Shown here: positions 45,933-56,734 of the stretch, one piece after another
How positions within the stretch are numbered: position 1 is the stretch's first letter
Layout of the letters: each line of letters begins with the position of its first letter
From: Nitratiruptor sp. YY08-10
GTDB taxonomy: Bacteria; Campylobacterota; Campylobacteria; Campylobacterales; Nitratiruptoraceae
Direction of reading: 5' to 3'
NCBI RefSeq assembly: GCF_016629565.1
Contig: NZ_AP023057.1
Span: 806,001 to 870,000 of the forward strand
Length of the DNA stretch: 64,000 bases
Position numbers and translations under genes: made by a program
Notes under the pieces: model-generated
What the model was told of the DNA's origin: nothing
Databases searched by the model: none
The model's input: only the letters and a program-made list of their open reading frames with translations

Positions 45933-46948
45933 CAGTACCTACTCATAACTGTTTTGTGAAAAAGATAAATACCGCCGAAAAACCATATTGCCATGATCAT
46001 TGGCGAAAAGAAAGAGAGGGTTTTACTGAGTAAAAAAGCAAAACCAAAATAGAAAAAGAGCACCAAAAACACTTTTAAAAAAACCCCTCCTTTATGGTAT
46101 CTTGGATGATGAATGCCAATCATACCGGCATAAGGCATACCAAGGATTGGAAGAAGAGTGATCCAAAGAAAAAAGAGCATATCAAAAGCTCTTTGCTTAT
46201 TCGAAAATGCTTTCTCCCAGTAATGCATTGGATCGATATATTGAAAATAGTATGATGTTGATGTGTCAAAAAGATCCATTTTTTTAAAAGAGATTTGATC
46301 GAGCGATCCTTTTTTATATGTATAGGCATTTCCATTATAAAGAGTCAATTTCAAACCATATTGACTGTTGTCAAAAGTCGCCTTTTGCGATGTAATAAAT
46401 CGCTCCCGGGAAGTATTGAAATTGTATAAAACTACATTTTTAAAAAAATTGTTTTTGTCTTTCTTTTGGACGTATACAAACCAGCTTCCAAATTTATGAC
46501 CATATTCACTCGGTTTGAGGTTGATATTGGCTTCTGTTTTTTTGTAGCGGTAGAAACCTTTTTCCAATTGTTTACCTTGGGGTATTAAAATGTAAGCAAC
46601 GATACTCAGCAGCATACTCAATAATACGGCTAAAAGAGTCAAATAACGCATGATCGTAACCGGAGAGATTCCAAGTGAAAAAAAGGCGATCGTTTCATAA
46701 TCAAAAGAGAGTTTATGCAACGCTGTGACTGCTGCAATGAAAAATACCACGGGAACAGTAAAAAAGAGAATTTGTGGAGTTATAAAAATATACAGTTTTG
46801 CGAGGTCGCCCAAAGAGAGCTGGACAATACTTGTCAATGATACGATTTTGATAAAAAATATAAGGGAGGCGATACTAAAGAGTGGCAAGAAATAGGAAAG
46901 AAAAGATTCATACAGATGATTTCCCAGATATCGTAACAGTTTAGGCAC
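45932..46948 (-). CDS. LptF/LptG-family permease
   Basis: A 338-residue YjgP/YjgQ-type protein: three N-terminal membrane helices, a periplasmic beta domain (about 130-240, with YGHKFGSWFVYVQKK) and three C-terminal helices. The FETIAFFSLG-like segment (FDYETIAFFSLGISP) is the coupling helix that contacts the ATPase LptB. It takes part in lipopolysaccharide transport to the outer membrane. Whether it is LptF or LptG is not certain; LptF-like gene placement is plausible. Confidence 0.87.
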   Translation of the reverse strand: MPKLLRYLGNHLYESFLSYFLPLFSIASLIFFIKIVSLTSIVQLSLGDLAKLYIFITPQILFFTVPVVFFIAAVTALHKLSFDYETIAFFSLGISPVTIMRYLTLLAVLLSMLLSIVAYILIPQGKQLEKGFYRYKKTEANINLKPSEYGHKFGSWFVYVQKKDKNNFFKNVVLYNFNTSRERFITSQKATFDNSQYGLKLTLYNGNAYTYKKGSLDQISFKKMDLFDTSTSYYFQYIDPMHYWEKAFSNKQRAFDMLFFLWITLLPILGMPYAGMIGIHHPRYHKGGVFLKVFLVLFFYFGFAFLLSKTLSFFSPMIMAIWFFGGIYLFHKTVMSRY

Positions 46949-47753
46949 TGATGACTCCTAAGATTTCATTGCCAAATAGGTAAGCGATAAATCCTCCAAG
47001 AGCTAAAAAAGGGATAAAAGGGAGTTCTCTATCCGCTTTTTGATACCGAAAAGCGAGGGAAAACGGCAAGGCTATGAGTGCTGCTAAGAAAAAAGAGACA
47101 AAGCTCAGTTGGACTCCAAGGATCGCTCCAAGAGTGAATCCTACGATTATATCTCCTTCTCCCATTGCTTCTATCATAGGAAACTTCGGATAGTAAGGAG
47201 CAAGCCAGGGCGTTTCTTTGAGCTTTTTTCGGATGTGTACATCCTCTTTTTTGCTCACATAATATCCTACAAAAAAGCGAAGCATCGCCAAAATACCAGC
47301 TATTATCAGTGCATTGTGTAGATTGTCAAGAAAATGTGCAGAAGCAAACACAGAGAGCATGGCTGCAGTGAGATTGATGCTGTCAGGAACCGCCTTGAAT
47401 CGCCAGTCAATGAGCGAAAGGGCCAAAAGAAGATCAAAAACAATCGCAATAGCTAAAGCATAAAGAGTAAAACCGCTTTTGAGATAGACTACGGCAAAAA
47501 TGGTTGCGCTTAAAAGCTCTATTATAGGATATTGCAATGAAATCGGGCTTTTACAGTACGCGCATTTTCCCCCGAGCAAAAGCCAAGAAAGGAGGGGAAT
47601 ATTGTGCCACCATTTGAGCTGTGTTGTACATGCGGGACAGTGGCTTGGAGGATAAGCGATGCTTTGGCCTTGGGGAATACGAAGTATGATGACATTTAAA
47701 AAGGATCCAAAAAGCAAGCCCAGAATAGTTGCAAAAAGAAGTTCTATGATCAT
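46941..47753 (-). CDS. Prepilin peptidase (A24 family)
   Basis: A 270-residue membrane aspartyl protease starting at ATG 47753. GSFLNVIILRIPQG, two CxxC pairs in the cytoplasmic loop (CPACTTQ and CAYCKSP) that usually bind zinc and support N-methylation, a first Asp in LIDWRFKAVPDS and the second in GEGDIIVG. It would cleave type IV pilin or pseudopilin leaders. No pilin genes are visible here. It overlaps uppS (ATGA) and the permease gene. Confidence 0.92.
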   Translation of the reverse strand: MIIELLFATILGLLFGSFLNVIILRIPQGQSIAYPPSHCPACTTQLKWWHNIPLLSWLLLGGKCAYCKSPISLQYPIIELLSATIFAVVYLKSGFTLYALAIAIVFDLLLALSLIDWRFKAVPDSINLTAAMLSVFASAHFLDNLHNALIIAGILAMLRFFVGYYVSKKEDVHIRKKLKETPWLAPYYPKFPMIEAMGEGDIIVGFTLGAILGVQLSFVSFFLAALIALPFSLAFRYQKADRELPFIPFLALGGFIAYLFGNEILGVISA

Positions 47754-48427
47754 ATCCCTCCAAACCTTCGTTGGCGTTTTTTGAATTGCTCTATGAGTGC
47801 TGCAAGCTCTTGCGATGTAAAATCGGGCCAGTAGGTATCTGTAAAAAAGAGCTCCGCATAAGCGATTCTCCAAAGTAGAAAGTTTGAGATCCGCTTCTCA
47901 CCACCGGTTCGAATGAGCATATCCACATCACCCAGTTTTGCATCAAAATAGTTCTCGAAATTCTCTTCGTCAATTTCACAATCATCTTTTGCCGCACGTT
48001 TACAAGCTCTGATGATCTCGTCTCTTCCTCCGTAATTGAGGGCTAAAACCTGTGTCAATTTTGTAAAACTTTTGGTTGCTTCTTGGACTTTGATGATTCT
48101 TTGTTGAAGACTTTTTGAAAATTTGGAAATATCGCCTATAACAACAAACCTGATCTCATTTTCTTGATAGGTTGCAAGTTCTTTTTGAAGCCATCTGTCT
48201 AAAAGTCGCATTAGAAAATCGACCTCTTGTTTGGGTCGCTTCCAGTTTTCTGTACTGAAAGCATACAAGGTTAAAACCTCAATCTCTGGATGAGTTGTAC
48301 AAAATTTGGTAATATCTCGAACCACCTGAGCTCCTTTTTCATGCCCTTTGGTTCGACTTAAACCTTTTTCTTGAGCCCAGCGTCCGTTGCCATCCATAAT
48401 GATAGCGATATGTCTAGGTCTATTCAT
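47750..48427 (-). CDS. uppS: Undecaprenyl diphosphate synthase
   Basis: A 225-residue cis-prenyltransferase making the C55 lipid carrier of cell-wall and polysaccharide synthesis. IAIIMDGNGRWAQEKGLSRTKGHEKGA holds the catalytic Asp; TLYAFSTENWKRP, LNYGGRDEI and DMLIRTGGEKRISNFLLWRIAYAELFF are standard. It overlaps coaBC by eight bases. Confidence 0.97.
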   Translation of the reverse strand: MNRPRHIAIIMDGNGRWAQEKGLSRTKGHEKGAQVVRDITKFCTTHPEIEVLTLYAFSTENWKRPKQEVDFLMRLLDRWLQKELATYQENEIRFVVIGDISKFSKSLQQRIIKVQEATKSFTKLTQVLALNYGGRDEIIRACKRAAKDDCEIDEENFENYFDAKLGDVDMLIRTGGEKRISNFLLWRIAYAELFFTDTYWPDFTSQELAALIEQFKKRQRRFGGI

Positions 48428-49679
48428 CCAGCGCCTTTGCTAGTGTAGCAAGATCAAGTGAGAGTTCAAGTTTTGATTTTAAGGGACTCTGGACTGCCTT
48501 GTCTTTCGTAATAAATACGATTTGGTTCATGTCACTTCCAAAAGCGGTTGTATGCTTGACGATATTGAGACAAACCGCATCAACCCCTTTTTTTACAAGC
48601 ATTTTTTGAGCGTTTTCCAAAGCCTCTTTTTCATCGGTTTCTGCTTTGAATCCGATTACGATGATCCCTTCTTTATCGATAGACTGTAAGATATCGATAT
48701 TTTCTTCAAGTTCCAGGCACCACTCTTTACCAAGCTGTTCTTTTTTGAGTTTTCCTTTTTGAGGATATTTGGGCCTATAGTCGCTTACTGCGGCCGCCAT
48801 GAAGAGATATGGCTTTTTTGTGATAAGCTGTGGTTGCGTGAGATCGTTGATGAGGTCGGGTTTTTTGACGATGCCCCGTTTGGCTACTTTGATGCGTTCT
48901 TGCACAAGTTCATACATCTCCTGTGCTGTTTCACACGCAAATAGATCGATCCCCTTTGGTAAATTTTCGCACGGTTTTGTCGTGATAAGTTCTACTTTTG
49001 CCCCTTTGAGATACAGCGCTGTTGCAAGGGCACACGCCTGTTTTCCGCTCGATTCATTCGTAATGGATCGAACATCATCTATGTGCTCTTTCGTTCCTCC
49101 ACCTGTTACAATCACGTAGCGATCCTCCCAAAAAGGATCTTTCAATAACGCTCTAGCTCCCTCATAAAAAATATCCTCTATCTCAGCCAGAGCACCTTCA
49201 CCTTCCGTGCCACATGCGAGCTCTTTTGTCTGAGGCTCTATGATAGTGTATCCATTGAGCTTGAGCAGTTTGAAACTGGCCTGGGTGAACTGATTATTGT
49301 ACATTTTCGTATTCATGGCAGGAGCTATAATTTTAGGACCATCAAATGCGAGAGCCGTTTGGGTCAAAAGATTGTCTGCTATGCCGTTACTGAGTTTATT
49401 GATGGTGTTTGCCGTTGCCGGAGCGATGACAAAAAGTTCGTAATCCTCGGTAACATGGATATGGTTGTTTCTATTGGTCCAGTCTTCGTTCTCTTCGCAC
49501 AGAACTTTTTGGCTTCCGGCAGCTTCAAAGGTGAGGGGCGTGATAAACTTTTTTGACGAGGGAGTCATAATCACTTTGACATTCGCACCAGCCTTTTTGA
49601 ACCGTCTCAGAAGCTCTACCGCTTTATAGATGGAGATACTGGCACTTACTCCCAGTAAAATATTTCTATTTTCAAGCAT
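48420..49679 (-). CDS. coaBC: Bifunctional phosphopantothenoylcysteine decarboxylase/synthase
   Basis: A 419-residue CoaBC, two steps of coenzyme A synthesis. N-terminal flavin-binding CoaC ([49 protein letters not shown]) and C-terminal CoaB ([39 protein letters not shown]). The [11 protein letters not shown] motif has Lys where many homologues have Pro/Arg; this is common variation. It is between glmU and uppS, overlapping both by eight bases. Confidence 0.96.
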   Translation of the reverse strand: MLENRNILLGVSASISIYKAVELLRRFKKAGANVKVIMTPSSKKFITPLTFEAAGSQKVLCEENEDWTNRNNHIHVTEDYELFVIAPATANTINKLSNGIADNLLTQTALAFDGPKIIAPAMNTKMYNNQFTQASFKLLKLNGYTIIEPQTKELACGTEGEGALAEIEDIFYEGARALLKDPFWEDRYVIVTGGGTKEHIDDVRSITNESSGKQACALATALYLKGAKVELITTKPCENLPKGIDLFACETAQEMYELVQERIKVAKRGIVKKPDLINDLTQPQLITKKPYLFMAAAVSDYRPKYPQKGKLKKEQLGKEWCLELEENIDILQSIDKEGIIVIGFKAETDEKEALENAQKMLVKKGVDAVCLNIVKHTTAFGSDMNQIVFITKDKAVQSPLKSKLELSLDLATLAKALDE

Positions 49680-50970
49680 CTTTTTTCCTAAAAAATTTGT
49701 AGTAAAAATCTTTCACGATTTTCAGTGGCACTCTGCTTATCGCCAAAGCGCCTTTTGGAATATCCTTTGTAACAGTCGTTCCAGCTGCTATGAGTACATC
49801 ATCTTCTATTTTCACGGGCGCGACGAGTTGTGTATCGCTGCCAACGAATACATTTTTGCCGATAATCGTTTCATATTTTGCTTTGCCATCGTAATTGCAA
49901 GTGATCGTACCGGCACCTATATTGGTTCCCTCATCAATCATCGCGTCTCCAAGATAACTCAAATGTCCGGCTTTGACACCATTGAGACTACTTTTTTTCA
50001 CTTCCACGAAATTGCCGATATGGCTCTCTTGTATCATGCTTTGTGGCCGAACTCTAGCGAATGGACCGATTGTGGAGTAGCGAACGGTACTGTTTTCGAC
50101 AACGCTGAGGGCTTTTATATGAGAGTTTTCTATAAGGGTTTTGCCACGCAGAACAACGCCGTTTTCTATTTCGCATTCTCCTTGAAACTGGACATCCACT
50201 TCAATGTAGATTGTATGCGGAAGGCGCATGGTGATGCCTTCTTGCATCCAGTGTTTCTTGATACGCTCTTGCATCACAATTTCCGCGTTTGCCAAATCAT
50301 ACTTTGAGTTGACGCCTTGAAATTCATCTTCTGGAACGAAAATGGGTTTAATAGAAAAGCCCTCTTTTTTTGCCAAAGCGATAATGTCTGTGAGATAGTA
50401 CTCTTTTTGCGCATTCTCATTGGAAAGCATAGGCAAAAACCGTTCCAGTATCTCTTTTTTGAAAAGATAGACGCCTGCGTTGACCTCACAAACCAAAAGC
50501 TCCTCTTCATTGGCATCTTTTTGTTCAACGATATATTCCACTTCATCGTTTTTGATGATGACTCTTCCGTATCCGCATGGATCCTCCATACGGATAACAC
50601 TTAAAACGATGTCCGCATCGATAGAGATAAAATTTTTGAGCGTTTTTGCTTGAATCAGCGGCATATCTCCATTCAGGACAAGAATTTTTTCATTGGAAAA
50701 AGAGATATTTCGAAGGGCACCGCCGGTTCCGGGATAGTTTGCATGATCTTGTAGTACAAAACGGACGCCCTCAAACTCTTTTTGAATATACTCTTTGATG
50801 ATCTGAGCTTGATGGTACAAAACGACAGTGATGTCGTCACTGATTTTTTGGGCTTCTTTGATAATATGCCATATCATAGGACGACCGCAGATAGTGTGTA
50901 AAACTTTGGGCAAAGAACTTTTCATTCGGGTTCCTTGTCCCGCAGCCAAAATGACGACAGAAAGACTCAT
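49672..50970 (-). CDS. glmU: Bifunctional UDP-GlcNAc pyrophosphorylase/GlcN-1-P acetyltransferase
   Basis: A 432-residue GlmU supplying UDP-GlcNAc for peptidoglycan and LPS. Nucleotidyltransferase domain: [36 protein letters not shown]-terminal left-handed beta helix with hexapeptide repeats and [39 protein letters not shown]. It overlaps the ABC exporter gene by four bases. Confidence 0.97.
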   Translation of the reverse strand: MSLSVVILAAGQGTRMKSSLPKVLHTICGRPMIWHIIKEAQKISDDITVVLYHQAQIIKEYIQKEFEGVRFVLQDHANYPGTGGALRNISFSNEKILVLNGDMPLIQAKTLKNFISIDADIVLSVIRMEDPCGYGRVIIKNDEVEYIVEQKDANEEELLVCEVNAGVYLFKKEILERFLPMLSNENAQKEYYLTDIIALAKKEGFSIKPIFVPEDEFQGVNSKYDLANAEIVMQERIKKHWMQEGITMRLPHTIYIEVDVQFQGECEIENGVVLRGKTLIENSHIKALSVVENSTVRYSTIGPFARVRPQSMIQESHIGNFVEVKKSSLNGVKAGHLSYLGDAMIDEGTNIGAGTITCNYDGKAKYETIIGKNVFVGSDTQLVAPVKIEDDVLIAAGTTVTKDIPKGALAISRVPLKIVKDFYYKFFRKKDA

Positions 50971-52676
50971 CTATCTCCTTCACTTTTCATAAGAAGTCTT
51001 CGATATTCATCACATGTTTGCAACGTTTTAGGAGAACCTTGACAAATATTTTTTCCATCTTTCATAACTACAATTGTATCGCAAAAGGTGAGGGATCGGA
51101 CATTGTGTGAAATAAGAATCACGATTCGATTTAAGGAAATTTTTTGGATCGTTTGAAAAATCTGCTGTTCGCTTACTGGATCCAGTGCACTGGTGGCTTC
51201 GTCAAAAATCATGATGGATGGATTTTTATAGAGTGCCCTTGCAATGGCAAGTCGCTGACGCTGTCCACCACTGAGATTCATACCATTTTCATCGAGTTTT
51301 GTGTGAATGCCTTCAGGAAGATTTTGGACAAACTCCCATGCGTTTGCTTGTTTGAGCGCCTCAATGACACGGGTTTCATCAAATGAACTCCCCCCAACAT
51401 TTTCAGCAATAGAGGCTTGAAAAAGATAGACTCTCTGCGTCACTAAAGCGATATTTTTTCGAAGGCTCAAAATATCAAACTCTTTTATGTCGATACCGTC
51501 TATAACCACTCTTCCAGATATCGGATCATAAAATCGAACCAAGAGATTGACCAAAGAGCTCTTTCCGCTGCCGCTATCACCCACGATTGCGGTTATATGA
51601 TCTTTTTTACAGCAAAAATGGACATCTTTTAATACCACTTTGTCGTCATACGTTAATGTTACATGCTCAAAACAGAGTGTTTTTGGATGTGGTGGAAAAG
51701 GTTTGTGTCCACTTCTGATTTGGGGTTGTAGGTCGATGATAGAAAATATTCTCTCAGAAGCTGCCAATGCATCTTGGATGGAGTTATACAGCTTTGAGAC
51801 ATGTTTGATAGGGGTATAGAGCATAAAAAGAGCTGTCATAAATGAGAAAAACTCCCCTGTTGTCATATGGCCTTCGATGACTTCATGCCCTCCTGTATAG
51901 ATAACAAGGGCGATGATCAGTGCGCCAAGAACCTCCATCAAAGGAGATACAAGCTCATTTGTTTTGACCTGTTTGAGCGAGAGTTTAAAAAAATCGAGGT
52001 TGTGTTTTTTAAATCTGTGCAGCTCCTCTTCTTCTCTCGCTTCCGCTTTGATAAGTTCGATATTGTTGAAAATCTCGGTAAGATGGGTGGTGAGATCTGC
52101 TATCTTTTCTTGGGATTGATGGGAGATCTTTTTCATTCTTTTGGCCAATTTACTCAAAGGCCACATCGCAAGCGGCATGATGAAAAGAAAGTATAGAGCA
52201 AGTTTTGGACTTTGATAAATCACTACACCTACAAGGGCTATGATGGTGATAGTCTCACGAAGAAAGTCGGGAATCATATTTGCAACGACGTTTTTGATAC
52301 GATTGATATCGTTGGTAAGCCGGCTGATCAGTTCACCGGATGGCTGCTTGATAAAGTAGCCTATATGCATGGCGAGGATGGAGTCAAGCATCTGATCGCG
52401 TATCTTTCGTATGACATCTTGACCGATATACTCAGTAAAATAGACCTGAGTAAATCGGCCCGCTCCTTTGAGAAAGTACAAAAATATGACAACCCATGGC
52501 AGGATACTCAGCATTTGCTCGTTTTTATTGATGAAAATATCATCCAGTACAGGTTTTACGATATATGCTGAAGCGCTGGTTCCGATGGCAGCAGCGATCA
52601 TGCCGAGGATCGCTATGAAAAACTGCAGTTTATATTGGAGTAAAAAGGGAGCGAAGCGCTTCAATATTTTGATCAA
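50967..52676 (-). CDS. MsbA-like ABC exporter
   Basis: A 569-residue half-transporter with six N-terminal helices fused to one ATPase. Walker [10 protein letters not shown], signature [16 protein letters not shown], Walker [14 protein letters not shown], and H-loop ISHNVRSL are intact. Placement between cysS and glmU matches Campylobacter, where the neighbour is annotated msbA (lipid A-core flippase). Lipid substrate is inferred from family and neighbours. Confidence 0.9.
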   Translation of the reverse strand: MIKILKRFAPFLLQYKLQFFIAILGMIAAAIGTSASAYIVKPVLDDIFINKNEQMLSILPWVVIFLYFLKGAGRFTQVYFTEYIGQDVIRKIRDQMLDSILAMHIGYFIKQPSGELISRLTNDINRIKNVVANMIPDFLRETITIIALVGVVIYQSPKLALYFLFIMPLAMWPLSKLAKRMKKISHQSQEKIADLTTHLTEIFNNIELIKAEAREEEELHRFKKHNLDFFKLSLKQVKTNELVSPLMEVLGALIIALVIYTGGHEVIEGHMTTGEFFSFMTALFMLYTPIKHVSKLYNSIQDALAASERIFSIIDLQPQIRSGHKPFPPHPKTLCFEHVTLTYDDKVVLKDVHFCCKKDHITAIVGDSGSGKSSLVNLLVRFYDPISGRVVIDGIDIKEFDILSLRKNIALVTQRVYLFQASIAENVGGSSFDETRVIEALKQANAWEFVQNLPEGIHTKLDENGMNLSGGQRQRLAIARALYKNPSIMIFDEATSALDPVSEQQIFQTIQKISLNRIVILISHNVRSLTFCDTIVVMKDGKNICQGSPKTLQTCDEYRRLLMKSEGDR

Positions 52677-54070
52677 ATTTTCTCCCAGAGTGTCCCTTGA
52701 GGTGTATCCATGATCGCGATACCCATTGAGCGAAGCTCCTCTCTGATACTGTCAGCCAGTTGAAAATTTTTCTCTTTTTTTGCCATTGTTCGCTTTTGAA
52801 TAAGCTCTTCGATTTTTTGCTTCTCTTCTTCGCTTATTCCAAGCTGAAAATAGCTATACGCATCTTTGTGGCCAATGCCTAACAGTTTGGAGATATACTC
52901 TATATTGGCAACGATCTGTTTTTTAAAAGCTTTATCCTTCGGATTTGTATCCAGATATTCGTTGGCATAAGCGATAAACTGATCGATAACAGCCAAGGTT
53001 TTTGAAATATTGAGGTCTTGACTCAGTGCTTGCAGCAGTTCATCGACAAACTCTTTGTGAGGTTGGGAGGGCTGCACTCCATAAATCCTTTTTTTGAGTC
53101 TGTAGAGTTTATCCAGCCGCTTTTTGGAAGCAAGGAGGTCCTCTTCATTAAAATTGAGATCGGACCTGTAATGGGTGGAAAGAAGATAGAATCTCAAAAT
53201 CTCTCCGTCATATACCTTCAAAGCATCTTTGATAAAGAAACTGTTGCCAAGAGATTTGCTCATTTTTTCACCACTGATGGTGACAAATCCGTTATGCATC
53301 CAGTATTTTGATAGTTCTTGGTTACAAGCACACCGTGTCTGTGCCGCTTCATTCTCATGATGAGGAAAAAGAAGATCCGCTCCTCCGGCGTGGATGTCGA
53401 TCTGAAAAGGGGTATCATGGTAGGCAAGATGTTTATCGATCATGGCTGAACACTCGATATGCCATCCTGGTCTTCCTTTGCCAAAAGGTGAATCGAAACA
53501 GACATCCTCTTCGCCTTTGCATCTTTTCCACAGTGCAAAATCGGCTGGATTTTTCTTATCGGGATTGGGTTCGATACGGCTCAAATTCTGCTCATCGCAT
53601 TTATGGCTTAATGTGCAGTACTTTTCATCTTTTGATGTATCAAAATATATATCACCATTCGGTGTTTGGTAGGCGCACCCTTTTTGTAAAAGACGCTCAA
53701 TCATATCGATCATGGCATCCAGATTTTGGGTGGCTTTTGGCTCGATATCGGCTCTTTGAACGCCAAGAGCCTCCATATCTTCTAAATAGCGCTGAATGTA
53801 ATAGCTTGTGATCTCTTGCAAAGATTTTCCGGTTTCATTTATTTTTTTGATGATTTTGTCATCAATATCGGTAAAGTTTTTCATAAATGTGGTTTTGTAG
53901 CCCAAAGCGTTTAATGTGCGTCTAAGCAGATCAAATGCAATTGCGCTTCGTGCATGACCTAAATGGGCATCATCATAGACTGTTGGTCCGCAGACATAGA
54001 CCTTGATGTGGCGGTTTTTGAGTGGTTCAAGGGAGCAGTACTCTTTTTTGGAACTATCGTATATAACCAT
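52673..54070 (-). CDS. cysS: Cysteinyl-tRNA synthetase
   Basis: A 465-residue class I synthetase. HIGH-type motif as HLGH in CGPTVYDDAHLGHARS, zinc ligands in CGPTVYD and WHIECSAM plus HHENE, and GEKMSKSLGN for the KMSKS loop. It charges tRNA-Cys. It overlaps murJ by 17 bases, and its stop forms an ATGA junction with the ABC exporter gene. Confidence 0.98.
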   Translation of the reverse strand: MVIYDSSKKEYCSLEPLKNRHIKVYVCGPTVYDDAHLGHARSAIAFDLLRRTLNALGYKTTFMKNFTDIDDKIIKKINETGKSLQEITSYYIQRYLEDMEALGVQRADIEPKATQNLDAMIDMIERLLQKGCAYQTPNGDIYFDTSKDEKYCTLSHKCDEQNLSRIEPNPDKKNPADFALWKRCKGEEDVCFDSPFGKGRPGWHIECSAMIDKHLAYHDTPFQIDIHAGGADLLFPHHENEAAQTRCACNQELSKYWMHNGFVTISGEKMSKSLGNSFFIKDALKVYDGEILRFYLLSTHYRSDLNFNEEDLLASKKRLDKLYRLKKRIYGVQPSQPHKEFVDELLQALSQDLNISKTLAVIDQFIAYANEYLDTNPKDKAFKKQIVANIEYISKLLGIGHKDAYSYFQLGISEEEKQKIEELIQKRTMAKKEKNFQLADSIREELRSMGIAIMDTPQGTLWEKI

Positions 54071-55457
54071 CGAGGACCTTTAGTAAAATTGTATACAAAA
54101 TAGCTTGTGCAATTATAGCAAGTGTCACAAACAATCCATTTGAATCTTTGGCAACTATCGCAAATTTTTCTTTTCCAAAGAGTCTGAGATTGAAAAAAAG
54201 AAGCACAAAACCTGAAATACTTGAAGCAAGAGCGAGTCCCGCAGCTCCTAAAAAGTTGATTAAAAGCAGTGACAAAACCATATTGGTAATAAGTGAATAT
54301 GTTGCTATTTTGGCGGCTGTTTTTTGCTGTTGATGGGCATATAGCCACAAAGAAAACAGTTTGGATAGGCCAAAAGGAAGCAGACCGATCATGTACATCT
54401 GTAGAACAAAAGCGGTTTGAAGCGTATCTTGATGGGTGAAACTGCCTCTTTCGAACAAAAGCCAAATAATCGGCTTTGCCAAAATGATACCTCCGATCAT
54501 AGAAGACCCCAGCACAAAAAGAAGGAGCCAAAAACTCTTTTTGAGATAGACAAGCGCTTTTGTTTCGTCACCGTTTTTAATCGCTTTGGAGACGCTTGGA
54601 AAGAGTGCAGTGGCTGTTGCAATAGCAAAAAGAGCCAAAGGAAGTTGCAAGATTCTATTGGCGTAGTAGAGATAACTGATGGCTCCAGCTTGCAAAAAGG
54701 TAGCCAGCCACGTATCCAAAAAAGCTGAAATTTGAGCGGTTGAATTGCCCCAGATGGCAGGAAAGAAGTTGGAAGTGAAGTTTTTAAGATCCTTTTGGAT
54801 GGTATCTTTTTTTTGGACAAAAAAACCTTTGCAAAATTTTGGCAAGATACCAAGCTTTTGGCTCATATACAAATGGATGGCAAACTGCAACAATCCACCT
54901 ACCAAAACGGCAATGCTCATGGCATAAACGATTTTTTCTTTGGATGCACTATGAAACAGTATCAAAGCGGCAATCAAAGAGAGATTGAGTAGAGCAGTGG
55001 AAAATGCGGTTGTTGCGAAATGTTCTTTGTATTGCAGCAGAGCTGCCAAAAATGTGACACAGAAGATAAAATCGAGATAATAGAAGTTGATCGCTACATA
55101 GGGGGCTGCCAAGTCGATGAGATGCTTATCATACCCTATGGCGATCAATTTCGTAAAAAAAGGAGAAAAGATGGTTACAAGTAAAGAAAATAGGATTAAA
55201 ATGAGAAAAAAACGCTTGAAAATGGCAGTTGCAAAAAGGATTTTATGACGTGAATGGGTGTAGGCCGGCAAGAAGCTCTGTACGAAAGCACCTTCGGCGA
55301 AAATTCTTCGAAAGAGATTTGGCAGTTTGAAAGCGATAAAAAAGATATCGCTGTATATGTTCGCACCCAAAATGGAAGCGGTTAAGAGATCTCTGATGAA
55401 TCCAAGAATTCTACTGAATAGTATGCCGGCACTATTGGTAAATATCTTTGTAAACAT
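54054..55457 (-). CDS. murJ: Lipid II flippase MurJ
   Basis: A 467-residue MOP-superfamily flippase with about 13-14 helices, moving lipid II across the inner membrane. AGILFSRILGFIRDLLTASILGA, DIFFIAFKLPNLFRRIFAEGAFVQSFLPAY are the family hallmark near the N-terminus. ATG 55457 is used; the ribosome site is poor, and longer in-frame reads would run into the MFS gene upstream. Gene order murJ-cysS is as in Campylobacter. Confidence 0.95.
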   Translation of the reverse strand: MFTKIFTNSAGILFSRILGFIRDLLTASILGANIYSDIFFIAFKLPNLFRRIFAEGAFVQSFLPAYTHSRHKILFATAIFKRFFLILILFSLLVTIFSPFFTKLIAIGYDKHLIDLAAPYVAINFYYLDFIFCVTFLAALLQYKEHFATTAFSTALLNLSLIAALILFHSASKEKIVYAMSIAVLVGGLLQFAIHLYMSQKLGILPKFCKGFFVQKKDTIQKDLKNFTSNFFPAIWGNSTAQISAFLDTWLATFLQAGAISYLYYANRILQLPLALFAIATATALFPSVSKAIKNGDETKALVYLKKSFWLLLFVLGSSMIGGIILAKPIIWLLFERGSFTHQDTLQTAFVLQMYMIGLLPFGLSKLFSLWLYAHQQQKTAAKIATYSLITNMVLSLLLINFLGAAGLALASSISGFVLLFFNLRLFGKEKFAIVAKDSNGLFVTLAIIAQAILYTILLKVLDGYIR

Positions 55458-55488
55458 TAGGCAATTATAGAAAAGCTGATCGTAAGAG

Positions 55489-56691
55489 TCAATGCTCTTG
55501 TAAAGTGGTGGCAAAAAGAAGTCCTAATAGAAGCATAATGATCGTAAAAGTGTAGAGTATCTCATAGCCGAAAAATTTGAGAATGAAGCCGCCGGGAATT
55601 GCAAAAAAGAGACCGATGGAAGTGAGATTGTTTTGCAAGGCGATATAGACGGGGCGTTTTGATTCGGGAGCGATATGGATCAAAAGATTGATAGAAGCGA
55701 TGCGAAATCCGTCTATTGCCATGCCAAGCAGAAAAAAGGCTGTAATGTAACTGAAAGTATGATGGGAAAGAAGCAGTATGAAAAAAGCAAGAATAGAGAG
55801 TACAAAAGCAAGTATCATTATTTGCTTGTATGCTGGCGACATCTTTTTGTAGATGATGTTTCCAAGAAGGGCACCACTCATCTGGATAACGATAAATCCG
55901 CCTATGAGAAATCCGCTTAAGTGGATATGCTCTTTTGCTTGCAAAATGACGTATGCAAATGAGAACAAAAAGGAGTAGCTAAGTAATACTGTGAAGATTT
56001 GGCGCTGCAGTCTTTTATCGTTTCGTAAAAGCACAAAAGCGTTTTTCAAAAATGCTCCAAAACTATTTTCCCGTTTCGTGATATTTTCTTTGACAGGCTC
56101 TTTGATGGTAGAAAACGCGATCAATCCTATAGCCATCAAAAATGCACTGATAATAAAAAGATAGGCGTAACTCACAGGTACCGGGTAGTGCTGCAAGATA
56201 AATCCTGCGGCAATACCGCTTAGGATCGAACCGATAGCAGCAAAAAACTGTCTGTTTGCCATCGATTTTCCTCTTGTATTTTGATCAAAAACTTTTGCTA
56301 AAATCTCATTGAAATAGATACTTCCAAAACCGGCTGAAAAACTGAAAATGAACAGAAAAAGAGCGATGAGAAGAAGCGTTAGTGTTGGATTTTTGTCTCC
56401 GATGAAATAAAGCACAAGTCCGATACTGAGCCAACTGAGAAATCTTGTAAGAAAGACTCTTTTGAGATAGGGCATCACAAGAGCGAAACTTTGTGCATAA
56501 AAGGCTGCGAAAAGTTGAACCAAAATGGCACCACCGCGCAAGAGTGAAGTGTAGTATCCTACAATCGTAACATCAGAACTAAAATGGTGGATAATAAGTG
56601 GCAGTGTGGTTGCCGGGTCTGCCACACCCAAAGCGATGGCGAGGAAAAAACCGTGTAGGACGTTTTTGAGATTATTCTTTGCATAGTTCAT
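55489..56691 (-). CDS. MFS transporter of unknown substrate
   Basis: A 400-residue major facilitator protein with about 12 hydrophobic spans, starting at ATG 56691. The loop GKSMANRQFFAAIGSILSG between helices is a distinctive but unspecific MFS pattern. The start lies 43 bases from the divergent ruvA. It ends 31 bases upstream of murJ and may be the first gene of that array. No substrate can be proposed from sequence. Confidence 0.85.
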   Translation of the reverse strand: MNYAKNNLKNVLHGFFLAIALGVADPATTLPLIIHHFSSDVTIVGYYTSLLRGGAILVQLFAAFYAQSFALVMPYLKRVFLTRFLSWLSIGLVLYFIGDKNPTLTLLLIALFLFIFSFSAGFGSIYFNEILAKVFDQNTRGKSMANRQFFAAIGSILSGIAAGFILQHYPVPVSYAYLFIISAFLMAIGLIAFSTIKEPVKENITKRENSFGAFLKNAFVLLRNDKRLQRQIFTVLLSYSFLFSFAYVILQAKEHIHLSGFLIGGFIVIQMSGALLGNIIYKKMSPAYKQIMILAFVLSILAFFILLLSHHTFSYITAFFLLGMAIDGFRIASINLLIHIAPESKRPVYIALQNNLTSIGLFFAIPGGFILKFFGYEILYTFTIIMLLLGLLFATTLQEH

Positions 56692-56734
56692 GGCGCAAAT
56701 TATATGATAAAATTGCAAAAACTTTGGAGAGGCT

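Noticed and set aside
49630-50307. A 225-codon open frame on the plus strand over glmU and the coaBC start
   Set aside because: Shadow of glmU, with no recognisable motif and biased composition.
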